DNA from: Zunongwangia mangrovi
Lineage (GTDB): Bacteria > Bacteroidota > Bacteroidia > Flavobacteriales > Flavobacteriaceae
NCBI RefSeq assembly: GCF_900112105.1
Contig: NZ_FOKV01000006.1
Location: 62,001 to 126,000, forward strand
Direction: 5' to 3'
Length of the DNA: 64,000 nt
Shown here: piece by piece, positions 28,697 to 37,655 of the stretch
Layout: each line of letters opens with the position of its first letter
Numbering within the stretch: the first letter of the stretch is position 1
Position numbers and translations under genes: made by a program
Notes under the pieces: model-generated
Seen by the model: the letters and a program-made list of their open reading frames with translations, nothing else
Told to the model about the DNA's origin: nothing
Databases searched by the model: none

Positions 28697-29032
28697 ATGA
28701 ATCTGAAAGAATCAATTAAATATAGGATGTCTGATTTTTTGACGTTATGTAAAACTCATAACGTTAAAACATTATACGCTTTTGGTTCTTCTACAACAGA
28801 TCATTTTAACGAAGATACAAGTGATATCGATCTTTTAATTGAAATTGAAAATAACGACCCTATTGAAAGAGGCGAAAATCTTATAAATATTTGGGACAAA
28901 CTCGAACAGTTTTTTCAAAGAAAAGTTGATTTACTTACCAACAACTCCATTAAAAATCCAATTCTTAGACAGGAAATCGAGTCTACCAAAATTTTAATCT
29001 ATGATGGACAAAAGCAGGAAATATCTATCTGA
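28697..29032 (+). CDS. MntA-type minimal nucleotidyltransferase antitoxin
   Basis: A 111-residue nucleotidyltransferase with the diagnostic GS...DxD pattern (Gly30-Ser31, Asp43-x-Asp45) and a third acidic residue in KVDLLT (Asp78). MntA proteins neutralise HepT toxins by adding AMP groups to a tyrosine of the toxin. The toxin gene overlaps its 3' end by 32 bases, the usual arrangement for this type VII-like module. It sits between an unrelated DUF1801 gene and the end of the nusB-yajC operon, which suggests insertion into a neutral site. Confidence 0.88.
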   Translation: MNLKESIKYRMSDFLTLCKTHNVKTLYAFGSSTTDHFNEDTSDIDLLIEIENNDPIERGENLINIWDKLEQFFQRKVDLLTNNSIKNPILRQEIESTKILIYDGQKQEISI

Positions 29033-29333
29033 TATTTTAATCGCTATTGATTTAATAGAAGATTTTATCATAGACATTTCAGATTTTAATGACTATGAGA
29101 AGGACCTAAAAACACAAAGTGCTGTAGAAAGGCAGTTGGCTATTATAGGTGAAGCTCTAAATAAATTTAAAAAAGTTGCTCCTGGTATAAATATCGAAAA
29201 TGATAAAAGAATAATTTCATTTAGAAATCGACTAATTCATGCTTACGACAGCATCGATAATTCCATCGTTTGGGCAATAATTAATAGAAATCTGAAACCG
29301 TTAAAAAAGGAGATTAAAGATTTTTTAAACTAA
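29001..29333 (+). CDS. HepT-like HEPN ribonuclease toxin
   Basis: A 110-residue all-helical HEPN protein with the catalytic RX4HXY motif intact: Arg75-x4-His80-x-Tyr82 in SFRNRLIHAYDSID. HepT cleaves RNA (tRNA 3' ends in studied cases) and is silenced when MntA AMPylates the Tyr. The start at 29001 overlaps the mntA-like gene; a second Met follows directly. The pair is followed by a strong hairpin terminator. Both catalytic centres appear intact, so the module is probably functional. Confidence 0.88.
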   Translation: MMDKSRKYLSDILIAIDLIEDFIIDISDFNDYEKDLKTQSAVERQLAIIGEALNKFKKVAPGINIENDKRIISFRNRLIHAYDSIDNSIVWAIINRNLKPLKKEIKDFLN

Positions 29334-29351
29334 ACATTGCTTTATATCTAT

Positions 29352-29389
29352 AAAAAAATCCCTTTAGAAATTCTAAAGGGATTTTTTTA
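29352..29389. terminator. Bidirectional terminator
   Basis: Long stem AAATCCCTTTAGAA/TTCTAAAGGGATTT with A-run and T-run flanks, between the HepT-like gene and the convergent yajC. Confidence 0.9.
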
Positions 29390-29405
29390 TTATTAAAAGA
29401 AAAAG

Positions 29406-29729
29406 TTACTTTTTCTCTTCTTTTAGCTTTTTATCTTCCTTAGCAGGTTTAGCCGGCTCGTTAAGCTTTTGGCTCATTTCAAGAGATATTGAAGATTTGT
29501 CGAAAGTGATCTTTCCAGCACCGGTTTCAATAATTACCGCGTTGTTTTTCTCACTAAAATCGACAATTTTACCATGCATTCCGCTTTTGGTAACTACTCG
29601 ATCTCCTTTTTTTAATTCAGCAATAAAGCTTTTCTCCTGTTTAGCCTTTTTCATTTGCGGGCGTATCATAAAAAAATACACTACGGCAAACATTAAGATT
29701 AAAGGAAGAAACTGTTGTATTTGATCCAT
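29406..29729 (-). CDS. yajC: Preprotein translocase subunit YajC
   Basis: A 107-residue protein with one N-terminal membrane helix (about 6-24, LPLILMFAVVYFFMIRPQMK) and the conserved MKKAKQEKSFIAELKKGDRV and VVTKSGMHGKIVDF segments. YajC is an accessory part of the SecDF translocase complex. The C-terminal tail is a Lys/Glu-rich extension. It is the last gene of the nusB - DUF1573 - yajC operon, 20 bases after the DUF1573 gene. Confidence 0.95.
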   Translation of the reverse strand: MDQIQQFLPLILMFAVVYFFMIRPQMKKAKQEKSFIAELKKGDRVVTKSGMHGKIVDFSEKNNAVIIETGAGKITFDKSSISLEMSQKLNEPAKPAKEDKKLKEEKK

Positions 29730-29749
29730 ATAAATTTAATTCTCGCTAT

Positions 29750-30214
29750 TTAGCTTGCGTTCTCTGCTTCTACAAAAGCTTTAATTTTTATTTGCTCTTG
29801 CCCATTTTCTGTATTTGCAGAAATGGTTACTGTTTTTTGAACCTGTCCTCTACCAGAACCATTGTATTTTACAAGCATTTCACCTGTTTCTCCTGGCTGG
29901 ATAGATTCGTTTTTATGATATTCTGGCACAGTACATCCACAAGTACTTTTTGCATTAGTAATTACTAATGGCGCTCTACCAGTATTTGTAAAAGTAAATA
30001 CATGTTCTACTGGCTCTCCTTGAGGAATGTTCCCAAAATCGAACTCAGTTTCATCGAATGATAGCTCTGGATATACAGTTGCTTTAGAATCACGTGCTGC
30101 TGCTGCATCTACGTTTTCAGCTTTCACTTTTTCTGAAGCGCTGCTTCCAGCATCTTTGCAAGAAGTAAAGAACATTGTTCCCACTGCTGCTATTAATAAA
30201 ATTCCTTTTTTCAT
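29750..30214 (-). CDS. DUF1573 lipoprotein
   Basis: A 154-residue lipoprotein with signal peptide and lipobox (FFTSC, Cys19). The mature part is an Ig-like beta sandwich of the DUF1573 family: FDFGNIPQGEPVEHVFTFTN, then STCGCTVPEY and a VKYNGSGRGQ turn. The CxC pair in TCGCT is typical of the family. Function is unknown. It lies between nusB and yajC, a neighbourhood repeated in many Flavobacteriia. Confidence 0.88.
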   Translation of the reverse strand: MKKGILLIAAVGTMFFTSCKDAGSSASEKVKAENVDAAAARDSKATVYPELSFDETEFDFGNIPQGEPVEHVFTFTNTGRAPLVITNAKSTCGCTVPEYHKNESIQPGETGEMLVKYNGSGRGQVQKTVTISANTENGQEQIKIKAFVEAENAS

Positions 30215-30257
30215 AATATGTATAAATTTGAGGTTTAAAATTAAGAAAAAATCTAGA

Positions 30258-31202
30258 CTACATAAGGCCGCGCCCTATTTTATTTAATTTCCCGTCGGTT
30301 TTATATTCTTTTGAAAGCTTATCCAAAATACCGTTTATAAAAATACTACTTTTTGGGGTACTGTATTCTTTACTGATCTCCAGATATTCGTTAATTGTAA
30401 CTTTCACCGGAATCGATGGAAATTCTAAGAACTCGCAGATCGCCATTTTAATAAGCACTGTATCTATCTCGGCAATCCTGTCTTTATCCCAGTTTGGTGT
30501 TTTTCCCTGCATTTCTTCAGAAAGCTTCGCATCTTTTAAATATGTTTTTCTGAAAAGATTCACTGCAAACTCTTTATCATCTATAGATTTAAAAAGCTTA
30601 GGAAGTTTATCCTCTGGCGAAGCTGTTTCCTTCAATTTCTGAAGCATTTTTACCACCGCCGTATTTACTAAAGGAAGATCATCTAACCAGGTTAGTTTTT
30701 TATCTTCAAAATAATCGTAAATCTTGTCGTTTGGCGCAATTACCTTTTTAAAGATGGCAAGAATAAAATCTTTATCCTCTTTAAACGAGTTATCTCTCGT
30801 TTCCATATAATCTGCAAACGCATCGCTTTCTTTGATCTCGTTCCATAAAATAGCAACATACTCATCGTCAAACTTCCAGTGATTAAGTTTACGATCGTCG
30901 ACAATTTGCTCTAATTGGGTGTTTTGCTCTAAGATTTCAAAAACTGAATTCTGAACAAACTTCCTGTTAGGATCTTTATCTTCCTGTGTTGCGAGATGTT
31001 TTTGTTGGGAACGTTCTAAAAAAGTTTCGGCATGCGCTTTAATTTCGGTTAACAAACTTAGCTGAAGCACAAAAAGATCGTACATCTCTTCCATGCTTTT
31101 TAGCAGGAATTTCTCCTCGCTCGCAAGATTGTCATTTTCACTTTGGTTGAATGCGTATAAGGACTGCATTACCTTAACTCGAATATGTCTTCTTGTCAAC
31201 AT
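30258..31202 (-). CDS. nusB: Transcription antitermination protein NusB (long form)
   Basis: NusB binds boxA RNA with NusE (S10) and promotes rRNA antitermination. The protein is 314 residues, about twice the length of E. coli NusB. It starts with MLTRRHIRVKVMQSLYAFNQ, the conserved NusB N-terminus, followed by a long acidic helical insertion (about 30-185). The C-terminal NusB fold contains IKMAICEFLEFPSIPVKVT and NEYLEISKEYSTPKSSIFIN. The long form is usual in Bacteroidetes. First gene of an operon with the DUF1573 lipoprotein and yajC. Confidence 0.93.
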   Translation of the reverse strand: MLTRRHIRVKVMQSLYAFNQSENDNLASEEKFLLKSMEEMYDLFVLQLSLLTEIKAHAETFLERSQQKHLATQEDKDPNRKFVQNSVFEILEQNTQLEQIVDDRKLNHWKFDDEYVAILWNEIKESDAFADYMETRDNSFKEDKDFILAIFKKVIAPNDKIYDYFEDKKLTWLDDLPLVNTAVVKMLQKLKETASPEDKLPKLFKSIDDKEFAVNLFRKTYLKDAKLSEEMQGKTPNWDKDRIAEIDTVLIKMAICEFLEFPSIPVKVTINEYLEISKEYSTPKSSIFINGILDKLSKEYKTDGKLNKIGRGLM

Positions 31203-31233
31203 AACTGTAAAAGAACTTTTTTAGAATTTAAAA

Positions 31234-31259
31234 AGGGCGAAAGATTATTCTTTCGCCCT
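31234..31259. terminator. Terminator between the dehydrogenase and nusB genes
   Basis: Stem AGGGCGAAAGA/TCTTTCGCCCT with loop TTAT, 28 bases beyond the dehydrogenase stop on the minus strand. The T-run after it is short. Confidence 0.7.
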
Positions 31260-31286
31260 GCAAAAATACCAATATTTTGATTCTGG

Positions 31287-32390
31287 CTACTTCAAACTTG
31301 ATTTTTTTCTATCTTCAATTCTTTGCTTGGCAATTTTAAGCGCTGCAAAGTGAGTTGTCATGTCCTCTCTTGCCGCAGTTTCAAGGATTTGCAAAGTAGT
31401 ATTGTAGATATTTTCAGTCTTCGTCATAATATCCTGTCTGCTGTATTTTTCTAATTCAGCATACACATTTATAATTCCACCGGCATTAATTAGAAAATCT
31501 GGTGCATAAACGATCCCACGTTCACGTAAAATTTGCCCATGTTTTACCTCATCGTATAATTGATTATTGGCAGCACCGGCCACAACTTTACAGTTTAAAC
31601 GGTTCACGGTATCATCGTTAATCGTTGCCCCTAACGCACAAGGAGCATAAATATCTACATGAGCGCTATAAACATCTGCTTCATCAAAAATAATCGCACC
31701 ATATTTATTGCGAACTTCCTGTAAACGCTCCTCGCTAATATCACTAATATATACTTTAGCTCCGTCGTTAGTTAAGTATTCTACTAAGGTTTCGCCAACA
31801 TGACCAATTCCCTGTACCAACACAGAACGACCTTCTAGCTCATCTGTACCAAACTGATATTTGGCAGCAGCCTTAATTCCCATAAAAACACCATAAGCAG
31901 TAACTGGCGATGGATTTCCTGATCCTCCTCTTTCTTCAGAAATTCCGGTTACATAAGGAGTTACATCTCTTACCAAATCCATGTCTGCAGTTTCCATCCC
32001 AACATCTTCAGCAGTAATATATTTTCCTCCAAGAGAATCTACATACTCACCAAACTTCATCATTAACTCTGGAGTCTTTTGGGTTTTAGCATCACCAATA
32101 ATCACTGCTTTACCTCCACCAAGGTTTAAACCTGTGATCGCACTTTTAAACGTCATCCCACGAGATAAACGCAATACATCATTTAATGCTTCCCACTCGC
32201 TGGTATAATTCCACATTCTGGTACCACCTAAAGCTGGTCCCAAAACTGTATTATGAATACCTATTATTGCTTTTAATCCTGTATCTTTGTCGTTACAAAA
32301 AACAACCTGTTCATGATTATCGAACGAAAGCTGTCCAAAAACTGGTGCAGCTTTTTTAAGTTCTTTAGCATTTAAAACATCAACTTGCAT
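31287..32390 (-). CDS. Leucine/glutamate/phenylalanine/valine dehydrogenase family protein
   Basis: A 367-residue NAD-dependent amino-acid dehydrogenase. The catalytic domain has LGGTRMW, MTFKSAITGLNLGGGKAV (catalytic Lys) and EDVGMETADMD; the Rossmann domain has VLVQGIGHVGETLVEYL. The length and the GGGKAVIIGD segment fit leucine dehydrogenase best, which deaminates branched-chain amino acids. This could feed the HMG-CoA lyase route encoded at 23823. Exact substrate preference cannot be read from sequence. Transcribed alone, ending in a hairpin. Confidence 0.88.
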   Translation of the reverse strand: MQVDVLNAKELKKAAPVFGQLSFDNHEQVVFCNDKDTGLKAIIGIHNTVLGPALGGTRMWNYTSEWEALNDVLRLSRGMTFKSAITGLNLGGGKAVIIGDAKTQKTPELMMKFGEYVDSLGGKYITAEDVGMETADMDLVRDVTPYVTGISEERGGSGNPSPVTAYGVFMGIKAAAKYQFGTDELEGRSVLVQGIGHVGETLVEYLTNDGAKVYISDISEERLQEVRNKYGAIIFDEADVYSAHVDIYAPCALGATINDDTVNRLNCKVVAGAANNQLYDEVKHGQILRERGIVYAPDFLINAGGIINVYAELEKYSRQDIMTKTENIYNTTLQILETAAREDMTTHFAALKIAKQRIEDRKKSSLK

Positions 32391-32527
32391 AATTTGCTGG
32401 TTTTATATTAATGTCATTTTTTTAATTATCCTTAAAATGACGGCACAAAAATAAGAATATTTTAATTTTACACCATTAAAATTTGGTTAAAATATCATAT
32501 CCTTAAAATTAGAGATCTTTTTTAAGA

Positions 32528-34285
32528 ATGAAACATTTAAGAACGCTCAATAAATTCTTTCTAAAATATAAGTGGAAACTGCTTCTGGGATTGGTAGTAA
32601 CGATCATCTCCCGGATATTTGGTTTGTACTTTATACCGCTTGTAGGAAATTCTACAGATGCTATACAACAATACCTGAATGGAGAACTCACCAATTATGA
32701 TGCTTTTAAAGCAGAATTGATTCAGAATATCCTGCTGTTGGTAGGAACCACCTTGATCTCGGCATTTTTCACTTTTCTTATGCGACAAACATTTATTGTG
32801 GTTTCTCGTCATATCGAATATGATCTTAAAAATGTAGTGTATAAACACTACCAGGAATTGTCGCTTAACTTTTACAAAAAGAATCGTACCGGTGATCTAA
32901 TGAACCGTATTAGTGAAGATGTCACTAAAGTAAGAATGTATTTAGGGCCGGCAATTATGTACACGGTTACTACATTAACTTCTACAGTTGTGGTATTGAT
33001 CTTTATGATACAGGCAGCACCAGTGCTTACACTGTATACTGTAATCCCACTACCTATTTTAAGTTTTGCGATCTATAAGTTGAGTGTTGCAATACAGAAG
33101 AGAAGCACAATTGTTCAGCAATACTTATCTAAATTAAACACTTTTACCCAGGAAAGTTTCAGCGGAATTGCTGTTATAAAATCTTATGGTTTAGAACAAC
33201 AAACCGATAACAACTTTACAGAACTTTCGAATTCGAGCAGGGATAAAAATATTGATCTTGTAAAAGTTCAGGCATTTTTCTTTCCGCTTATGGTTTTGCT
33301 TATCGGGATAAGTAATGTTCTTGTAATTTATGTTGGTGGTCGCCAGTATATCACCGGCCAGATCGATAACCTTGGTGTTATTGTAGAGTTTCTACTTTAT
33401 GTAAATATGCTTACCTGGCCTGTGGCTTCTATTGGATGGGTTACTTCTTTAGTAAAACAGGCAGAAGCTTCACAAGAACGTATCAATGAATTTTTAGATA
33501 GTGATCCAGAAATTAAAAATCATAAAGAAACTGAAGACCAGATAAAAGGTAAAGTCACATTTAAGAATGTAAATTTTACTTATGAAGACACCAATATCAC
33601 GGCTTTAAAAAATATCTCTTTTGAAGTAAATCAAGGAGAAACTTTAGCCATTATCGGTAAAACCGGATCTGGTAAATCTACGGTTCTCGATCTTATTGGC
33701 CGACTTTATGATGTGGAAGAAGGTGCTATAGAAGTTGATGGTAAAAATGTAAAAAACCTGAATCTTGATAGCCTTAGAAGAAATATTGGATACGTGCCGC
33801 AAGATGCCTTCTTATTTAGCGATTCGATTAGAAACAACATCAAATTCGGTAAAGAAAACGCGACAGATCAAGATGTGATCGAAGCCGCTAAAACAGCTTC
33901 TGTACACAAAAATATCCAGAGTTTTAGCAAAGGTTACGACACCGTTCTTGGTGAACGAGGAATCACCTTATCTGGCGGGCAAAAACAGCGAGTTTCTATT
34001 GCCAGGGCGATTATCCAAAATCCGCAAATCCTGCTTTTCGACGATTGTCTTTCAGCTGTAGATACTGAAACCGAAGAAGCAATTCTTAGCAATCTTTTCA
34101 AAATATCTCGTGATAAAACGACTATTATTGTGAGTCACAGAATTTCTTCAGCAAAAAATGCAGATAAAATAATTATTCTTGAAGACGGAAATATCGTACA
34201 ACAGGGAACTCACGAAGAATTAATCAAAACAGACGGATATTATAAAGAACTGTACGCAAAACAGTTAAATGAGAAAGAAATGTGA
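32528..34285 (+). CDS. ABC exporter, fused permease-ATPase (MsbA/LmrA type)
   Basis: A 585-residue half-transporter expected to work as a homodimer in the inner membrane. The N-terminal 320 residues hold six membrane helices. The nucleotide-binding domain has Walker A IIGKTGSGKSTVLDLIG, Q-loop GYVPQDAFLFSD, signature LSGGQKQRVSIARA, Walker B ILLFDDCLSAVD and the H-loop VSHRIS. Substrates in this group include lipids, drugs and peptides; none can be assigned. It is divergent from the dehydrogenase gene and followed after 76 bases by the PUR-family gene. Confidence 0.92.
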   Translation: MKHLRTLNKFFLKYKWKLLLGLVVTIISRIFGLYFIPLVGNSTDAIQQYLNGELTNYDAFKAELIQNILLLVGTTLISAFFTFLMRQTFIVVSRHIEYDLKNVVYKHYQELSLNFYKKNRTGDLMNRISEDVTKVRMYLGPAIMYTVTTLTSTVVVLIFMIQAAPVLTLYTVIPLPILSFAIYKLSVAIQKRSTIVQQYLSKLNTFTQESFSGIAVIKSYGLEQQTDNNFTELSNSSRDKNIDLVKVQAFFFPLMVLLIGISNVLVIYVGGRQYITGQIDNLGVIVEFLLYVNMLTWPVASIGWVTSLVKQAEASQERINEFLDSDPEIKNHKETEDQIKGKVTFKNVNFTYEDTNITALKNISFEVNQGETLAIIGKTGSGKSTVLDLIGRLYDVEEGAIEVDGKNVKNLNLDSLRRNIGYVPQDAFLFSDSIRNNIKFGKENATDQDVIEAAKTASVHKNIQSFSKGYDTVLGERGITLSGGQKQRVSIARAIIQNPQILLFDDCLSAVDTETEEAILSNLFKISRDKTTIIVSHRISSAKNADKIIILEDGNIVQQGTHEELIKTDGYYKELYAKQLNEKEM

Positions 34286-34361
34286 AAATTTCTTGTAAGA
34301 TGTTAATTTTTTTTAGATTTTTGAGGGCAACTTTACTAAACCATTTAAAGAATTATATTTT

Positions 34362-34739
34362 ATGAGCGACAAGGGATTGATGGAGAAAGAAGAAATATTC
34401 TCTAAAGTACTAAGAGCGGGAAGAAGAACTTATTTCTTTGATGTGAGAGCGACTCGTGCCAACGACTATTACCTAACCATCACAGAAAGTAAAAAATTCA
34501 CCAACGACGACGGATCTTTCTATTACAAAAAACACAAAATTTACCTTTACAAAGAAGATTTTGCTGGTTTTACAGAAATCCTACAGGAAATGACAGATTT
34601 TATTCTGGACGAAAAAGGTGAAGAAGTGATAAGCGAACGTCATCAAAAAGACTTTAAACCTTCTTACGAAGGTACCGGTGCAGTAGAAACCAAAACTGCT
34701 CCAGAAAATTTTACTGATGTAAGCTTTGACGATATCTAA
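34362..34739 (+). CDS. PUR-family nucleic-acid-binding protein
   Basis: A 125-residue protein with a single PUR repeat: EEIFSKVLRAGRRTYFFDVR, DYYLTITESKKF and KHKIYLYKEDFAGFTEIL in a beta-beta-beta-beta-alpha order. Such DUF3276 proteins of Bacteroidetes and Borrelia dimerise and bind single-stranded DNA or RNA like eukaryotic Pur-alpha. The last 30 residues form an acidic, flexible tail. It has its own strong terminator. Confidence 0.88.
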   Translation: MSDKGLMEKEEIFSKVLRAGRRTYFFDVRATRANDYYLTITESKKFTNDDGSFYYKKHKIYLYKEDFAGFTEILQEMTDFILDEKGEEVISERHQKDFKPSYEGTGAVETKTAPENFTDVSFDDI

Positions 34740-34760
34740 AAAATTACTCTTAAATTGTTA

Positions 34761-34790
34761 ACCGCCTCTCAACCAGAGGCGGTTTTTTTA
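34761..34790 (+). terminator. Terminator of the PUR-family gene
   Basis: Stem ACCGCCTCT/AGAGGCGGT, loop CAACC, followed by seven T, 21 bases behind the stop. Confidence 0.92.
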
Positions 34791-34814
34791 TTTTATACCT
34801 CAAAATTTTAAACT

Positions 34815-37334
34815 ATGAAGAAAATTTTTATTCTCTTTTTTCTTATTTCAAGCATTAGTTTTCAGGCTCAGGATTTCGATACCTTAAGCTTGGATTACTA
34901 TTTACCAAAAAACATTACCTACAATGCCGATATTCCAAAACCACAGGATGTTATTGGATTTGTGCCAGGGCAATATCACATTAGCCACGATAGATTAGTA
35001 AATTATATGAATAAACTTGCTGAAGTTTCCCCCCGCATCAGCATAGAAAATCGTGGTACTACTTACGAAGGAAGACCGCTTTTACTGCTTACCATTTCTT
35101 CTGAAGAAAATATTCAGAATATCGACCAAATTCAGCAAGATCATAAAGCTTTAGTTGAAGAAGGCTCTGCAAATATAAATACTGAGAACATGCCAATTGT
35201 GGTAAACCAGGGATTCTCGATTCATGGGAACGAACCCAGCGGAACCAATGCCGCGCTACTTGCCGCCTACTATTTAGCTGCAGCTGAAGGTGATGAAATC
35301 GAAGAATTATTAGACAATACCATTATTCTTTTTGATCCTTCTTTTAATCCAGATGGATTGCAACGTTTCGCCTATTGGGCAAACACCAATCGTAGCGCGA
35401 ATATCAACGCAGATCCACAAGATCGCGAATACGATGAAGTTTGGCCAGGCGGAAGAACCAATCACTACTGGTTTGACTTAAACCGTGACTGGCTACCGGC
35501 ACAATTACCAGAATCCAGAGCGAGAATTAAAACCTTCCATAAATGGTATCCTAATATTCTTACAGATCACCATGAAATGGGTTCTAATTCGTCGTTTTTC
35601 TTTCAACCTGGGATTCCGTCGAGAACGCATCCTTTAACGCCAGACCTTAACCAGGAATTAACTCAGGAGATCGGAAAATACCACGCAGCAGCTTTCGATA
35701 AATTAGGTAGCTTTTATTTTACTGAAGAAAGCTACGATGACTTTTACTACGGAAAAGGTTCTACCTTCCCCGATATTAACGGAAGTATTGGAATCTTGTT
35801 CGAGCAGGCCAGTTCTCGCGGGCATGCACAGGAAACCGATAATGGATTATTAACTTTTCCTTTCACTATTAGAAATCAATTCACCGCAGCACTTTCTACT
35901 TTAGAAGCCGCAAAGAACATGAGGGTAAAATTGTTGAATTATCAGCGTGATTTTTATAAAAACGCTCGAAACTCTGCCGCTAAAGGTGCCTGGGCTTTTG
36001 GAAGTGAAAAAGATGCCACTTCTGCTTATCATTTAGCTGAAATTATGAAAAGGCATCAAATTGAAATTCATCCGGTAGACAAGGAATTCAGCGAAAATGG
36101 CAAAACCTATAAGCCCGGTTCAGCATATATTATTCCGAAGAATCAAAGACAACATCGCCTGGTCGAAGCTATGTTAGAGAAAAGAACCACGTTTGAAGAC
36201 AGCTTATTTTATGATATTTCAGCATGGACGTTTCCGCTTGCTTTCAATGTAGATTATACCAGCAATGCCTCTTTAAGTAATGCAGGAGATGCGATTGATA
36301 AACTGGAAAAACCTGCGGTTCCTTCCGTAGAAAAAAGCTCCTACGCTTACGTGATGGAATGGCATGATTACAATGCACCAAAAGCACTGAATATGATCTT
36401 GGACAAAGGTTTAAGAGCCAGCGTTGCCATGAAAAAATTTGGCACTAAAATTAAAGAATATGACTACGGAAGTATCATGATCCCGGTTCAGAATCAAAAA
36501 CTAGATAAAGATGAACTTTTTGATTTTATAAAAAATGTTTCTGAAACTGCTAATATCGAGATTGATGCCGTGGGCACTGGTTTAACTTCAGGAATTAATC
36601 TTGGTAGCCGCTTTTTTCTTCCGTTAGAAAAACAAGAAATCGCTCTTTTAGTTGGCGAAGGTATTACTCCTTATGATGCCGGAGAAATTTGGCATTTATT
36701 CGACCAGCGCTACGATATTAAAGTTACAAAATTGAATACACGCAATTTTGGCCGTGCCGATCTTAGCCACTATACCGATATTATTATGGTGAATAGCTGG
36801 GGATCTGCACTGGATAAAAATGATACCGAAAAACTTAAAACCTGGATAAGAAATGGCGGAACTTTGATCGCCTATAGAAATGCTTCGCGCTACCTGAGTG
36901 CTAATGACCTGTTGGATATCAAAACAATCAATAACCGAATCGACGCTAAAAACATTAGTTTTGAACAGCGAAGAGATTTCTACGGAGCACAGGGAATTAA
37001 CGGTGCTATTTTTGAAGCCGAGTTAGATCGTTCTCATCCTATTAATTTTGGATATAAAAATGATAAGCTGGCGCTTTTTAGAAATACAAGCATTTTTGTT
37101 GAAGCAGACGAGCAGAGTTATAACAATCCCATCCAGTATACCAACGATCCTTTGCTTAGTGGCTATATAAGCGAAGAAAAAAGCGAGGATATTAAAAATA
37201 CAGTGCCTTTTAAAACCGGCGGTTTTGGTAGAGGAAACGTGATCTATTTTACAGATAATACAAATTTTAGAGCATTTTGGTACGGCACCAATAAGCTTTT
37301 AATGAATGCTATTTTCTTTGGCGATCACATGTAA
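34815..37334 (+). CDS. Secreted M14-family zinc carboxypeptidase
   Basis: An 839-residue exported protein with a signal peptide ending in FQAQ (residue 19). The zinc site of M14 carboxypeptidases is visible: SIHGNEPSG (His137, Glu140), substrate-binding LNRDW (Arg224) and DHHEMGSNS (His252/253), with GILFEQASSRG supplying the likely catalytic Glu. After about residue 370 a long C-terminal region follows, with ThuA-like/Rossmann features (ALLVGEGITPYDAGEIWHLFD) and no membrane helix. It probably degrades peptides outside the cytoplasm. Transcribed alone. Confidence 0.9.
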   Translation: MKKIFILFFLISSISFQAQDFDTLSLDYYLPKNITYNADIPKPQDVIGFVPGQYHISHDRLVNYMNKLAEVSPRISIENRGTTYEGRPLLLLTISSEENIQNIDQIQQDHKALVEEGSANINTENMPIVVNQGFSIHGNEPSGTNAALLAAYYLAAAEGDEIEELLDNTIILFDPSFNPDGLQRFAYWANTNRSANINADPQDREYDEVWPGGRTNHYWFDLNRDWLPAQLPESRARIKTFHKWYPNILTDHHEMGSNSSFFFQPGIPSRTHPLTPDLNQELTQEIGKYHAAAFDKLGSFYFTEESYDDFYYGKGSTFPDINGSIGILFEQASSRGHAQETDNGLLTFPFTIRNQFTAALSTLEAAKNMRVKLLNYQRDFYKNARNSAAKGAWAFGSEKDATSAYHLAEIMKRHQIEIHPVDKEFSENGKTYKPGSAYIIPKNQRQHRLVEAMLEKRTTFEDSLFYDISAWTFPLAFNVDYTSNASLSNAGDAIDKLEKPAVPSVEKSSYAYVMEWHDYNAPKALNMILDKGLRASVAMKKFGTKIKEYDYGSIMIPVQNQKLDKDELFDFIKNVSETANIEIDAVGTGLTSGINLGSRFFLPLEKQEIALLVGEGITPYDAGEIWHLFDQRYDIKVTKLNTRNFGRADLSHYTDIIMVNSWGSALDKNDTEKLKTWIRNGGTLIAYRNASRYLSANDLLDIKTINNRIDAKNISFEQRRDFYGAQGINGAIFEAELDRSHPINFGYKNDKLALFRNTSIFVEADEQSYNNPIQYTNDPLLSGYISEEKSEDIKNTVPFKTGGFGRGNVIYFTDNTNFRAFWYGTNKLLMNAIFFGDHM

Positions 37335-37377
37335 TTATGTTCTAGAAAACCTACTTTATAGCTAACTGATATTCGAT

Positions 37378-37416
37378 AAAAAAGGCAGTTGTTTTTTTAA
37401 AACAGCTGCCTTTTTT
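37378..37416 (+). terminator. Terminator of the M14 peptidase gene
   Basis: AAAAAGGCAGTTGTTTT pairs with AAAACAGCTGCCTTTTT around a short T/A loop, followed by a T-run. Confidence 0.85.
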
Positions 37417-37580
37417 ATTCGGTCAATTTTTAAATCTCTGATGTTCTAATTTCTATTTTCATTAGTTTAAAAGAGCTTAAAACAAAATGACCAATTTGAT
37501 TTGAGACCCGATTATCGTGTAAATTTTGGGTTTTATTTAAAATAATCTTTCTCCTAGTCTATGCTTTTCTCTTTATCTTG

Positions 37581-37618
37581 CGCTATATTTTAGCGTGTAG
37601 CGTAACTTCGATCTACAC
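37581..37618 (+). promoter_or_regulatory. Two adjoining stem-loops in the trkH leader
   Basis: CGCTA(37581-37585)/TAGCG(37591-37595) and GTGTAG(37595-37600)/CTACAC(37613-37618) form two small hairpins sharing one base, 38 bases before the ATG of trkH. They could be a transcript leader structure or a regulator site; function unknown. Confidence 0.3.
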
Positions 37619-37655
37619 CCAACGGAACTGAATTTTACTACAACTTCAGTAGTGT

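Larger units (their letters stand above)
37335..37655. other. Intergenic stretch between the M14 peptidase and trkH
   Basis: It holds the terminator at 37378-37416, a CGATTATCG motif near 37512 that resembles the third hairpin of the dispersed element, and two stem-loops directly before trkH (37581-37618). No coding frame is seen. Confidence 0.5.

Noticed and set aside
37500-37530. CGATTATCG motif as a further copy of the dispersed element
   Set aside because: Only the third-module core resembles the family (about 14 of 19 bases); the two main hairpins are absent, so it was not listed as a copy.
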